From NCBI GenBank assembly GCA_035640715.1, contig DASQVO010000079.1, positions 1 to 5,578 on the forward strand: DNA of 5,578 bases, in the 5' to 3' direction. The DNA is from DASQVO01 sp035640715 (lineage in GTDB: Bacteria; Actinomycetota; Actinomycetes; Streptosporangiales; Streptosporangiaceae). The position numbers were made by a program, and so were the translations under genes. The number at the start of each line of letters is the position of its first letter. The stretch's first letter is position 1. Positions 4,547 through 5,578 of the stretch are shown here, in pieces. The notes below the pieces were generated by a model. It searched no databases, was not told the origin of the DNA, and saw only the letters and a program-made list of their open reading frames with translations.

Positions 4547-5578
4547 ATGTGCACGAGTAGCAAGCCGGCGCCGCCGTCGTGCGCGGCCGAGGCGCTGGCG
4601 ATGATCGGCGCGGGGCTGGACTACCTTAACCGCTGTGACGCGCCCGAGCTGGGCGCCGCCGGGCAGGCCGAGGCACTCGTGGCGCTGGAACGCGCCGAAG
4701 CCGCGCATACCGCGGCGAGGGCCCGCATCCTGTCGGCGTTCACGGCCAGCCATGGCTATCAGGCCGACGGCCAGTTCGGGCCGAAGCCGTGGCTGCGCGC
4801 CATCACCCGGGTCACCAGGGGGGCGGCGGCCGGGGCGGTCGGCTGGGCCCGGCGGCTGGCCGCCCACCCCGGTATCGCGGATGCGCTGGCCGCCGGGGAC
4901 ATCTCCGCGTCCTGGGCTAAAGAGATCTGTAGCTGGACCGAGCAGCTGCCCGAGGACAAGCGCACCGACGCCGACCAGATCCTGCTCGCCGCCGCCACTG
5001 GCGGCGCCGACCTGTATGACCTGGCTGCCCTGGCCCGGGAGATGCGCGATCGCAGCCGCACCACCCCCGACCCCGACGCCGACCGGGACTTCACCGACCG
5101 GCACCTGCGGCTGGACACGACTTTCGGCGGAGCAGGGCAGCTGGCCGGGGATCTCACCCCGGGCTGCGCCGCCGCGCTGTCCGCCGTACTGGATGCGCTG
5201 TCCGGCAAGGCCGGGCCCGAAGACACCCGCACCTTGCCGCAGCGCCGCCACGACGCGTTGGAGGAGGCCCTCCAGCGGCTGATCGCGGCGCGGATGGTGC
5301 CCGGCCGGCACGGCGAGCCGGTGCACGTCCAGGTCCATGTTGACCTCGCCGACCTGCGGAACATGCCGGGCGCCTCGGATCTGGAAGCCGCCTGGCCCGC
5401 CGTCCGCACCGGCACCAGCAATGGCAGCGGCAGCAGCGGTGCGGCAGGCAGCAGTGGTGCGGCGGGCAGCAGCGGCGGGGGCAGCGCAGCGGGCAGAGGC
5501 TGGTCACTGGCCCGGTCCGCGGCCGCCCCCGGCTCGTGTTACCTAACCGGCGCCGAGGCCGAGGCCGCCGCCTGCGAC
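4547..5578 (+). CDS. DUF222 domain protein, 13E12-repeat/HNH endonuclease type (3' end outside window)
   Basis: The first 344 codons are present and the frame is open at the right edge. The N-terminal helical part (about residues 13-220) carries the DUF222 pattern: LAAHPGIADALAAGDISASW followed by AKEI (residues 104-126), then LPEDKRTDADQILLAAA, and later LTPGCAAALSAVLDALSG (203-220). This leads into TLPQRRHDALEEALQRLIAA and the strand PVHVQVHVDLADL (258-270). Members usually end in an HNH nuclease domain; that region would lie beyond the window, so nuclease activity is inferred from the family only. Related proteins form the REP13E12 repeats of Mycobacterium tuberculosis and are often multicopy in actinomycetes. 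Residues 293-318 are a Gly/Ser/Ala linker, GSGSSGAAGSSGAAGSSGGG and beyond, built on an 18-bp repeat. The start is set by the strong ribosome binding site, and the leader looks structured. Confidence 0.85.
   Translation, partial: MCTSSKPAPPSCAAEALAMIGAGLDYLNRCDAPELGAAGQAEALVALERAEAAHTAARARILSAFTASHGYQADGQFGPKPWLRAITRVTRGAAAGAVGWARRLAAHPGIADALAAGDISASWAKEICSWTEQLPEDKRTDADQILLAAATGGADLYDLAALAREMRDRSRTTPDPDADRDFTDRHLRLDTTFGGAGQLAGDLTPGCAAALSAVLDALSGKAGPEDTRTLPQRRHDALEEALQRLIAARMVPGRHGEPVHVQVHVDLADLRNMPGASDLEAAWPAVRTGTSNGSGSSGAAGSSGAAGSSGGGSAAGRGWSLARSAAAPGSCYLTGAEAEAAACD
5429..5482 (+). repeat. 18-bp in-frame repeat coding for a GSSGAA linker
   Basis: Three successive 18-bp units start at 5429, 5447 and 5465. 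The first two differ at two positions and code for GSSGAA twice; the third has diverged to GSSGGG. The unit keeps the frame, so copy number could vary without breaking the DUF222 protein. It falls between the DUF222 core and the region where an HNH domain would be expected. Confidence 0.85.

Noticed and set aside
4379..4549. Reading the leader plus HNH-type gene as an IscB/omega-RNA (HEARO) unit
   Set aside because: The arrangement is superficially similar, but the protein has DUF222 features and no RuvC or arginine-rich bridge motifs, and no guide-like variable segment is evident.
4382..5338. Minus-strand open frame of 318 codons opposite the DUF222 gene
   Set aside because: The plus-strand frame has clear DUF222 similarity and a strong ribosome binding site; the opposite frame is a composition shadow.

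Overview
The window comes from a high-GC Gram-positive bacterium, almost certainly an actinomycete. The base composition and the strong G/C bias at third codon positions point that way. So do the protein families: a Methyltransf_19 (DUF574) methyltransferase, an AlkZ-like glycosylase, a DUF222/13E12-type HNH protein and a YbaK-like protein. The species cannot be named from the sequence.

Layout. Positions 1 to 3836 hold five genes, all on the minus strand. In transcription order they are: an AlkZ-like DNA glycosylase (3836-2646); a DUF2000 protein (2593-2183, 52 bp downstream and probably co-transcribed); a SAM-dependent methyltransferase of the Methyltransf_19 family (about 1960-1145, after a roughly 220-bp gap with a weak terminator-like hairpin); a small secreted four-cysteine protein (999-403); and, 33 bp further on, a YbaK/prolyl-tRNA-synthetase-associated-domain protein (369 to beyond the left edge). 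They look like separate short transcription units of housekeeping and accessory genes rather than one pathway. The glycosylase points to DNA alkylation repair and the YbaK-like protein to tRNA quality control.

From 3837 to 4378 there is no convincing gene. This is a divergent intergenic region with a 15-bp tandem repeat, several small palindromes and an AT-richer patch near 4255-4360.

From 4547 to the right edge runs a plus-strand DUF222-domain protein of the 13E12-repeat/HNH endonuclease type. It is cut off by the window before any HNH motif. Its 5' leader is the most unusual part of the window. Positions 4379-4544 can fold into a closed multi-branch RNA held by about 24 base pairs of long-range helix, with three further hairpins inside. 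The 3' strand of the closing helix is the gene's own ribosome binding site. That site is complementary to 14 nt of the actinobacterial 16S rRNA 3' end, so the pairing 5' strand repeats an 11-nt piece of the 16S tail. An alternative hairpin (4371-4396) would show this anti-Shine-Dalgarno segment in its loop. The sequence therefore suggests an undescribed structured leader that could hide or expose the start of an HNH-family gene. This is inference from base pairing read by eye, and no family match could be checked.
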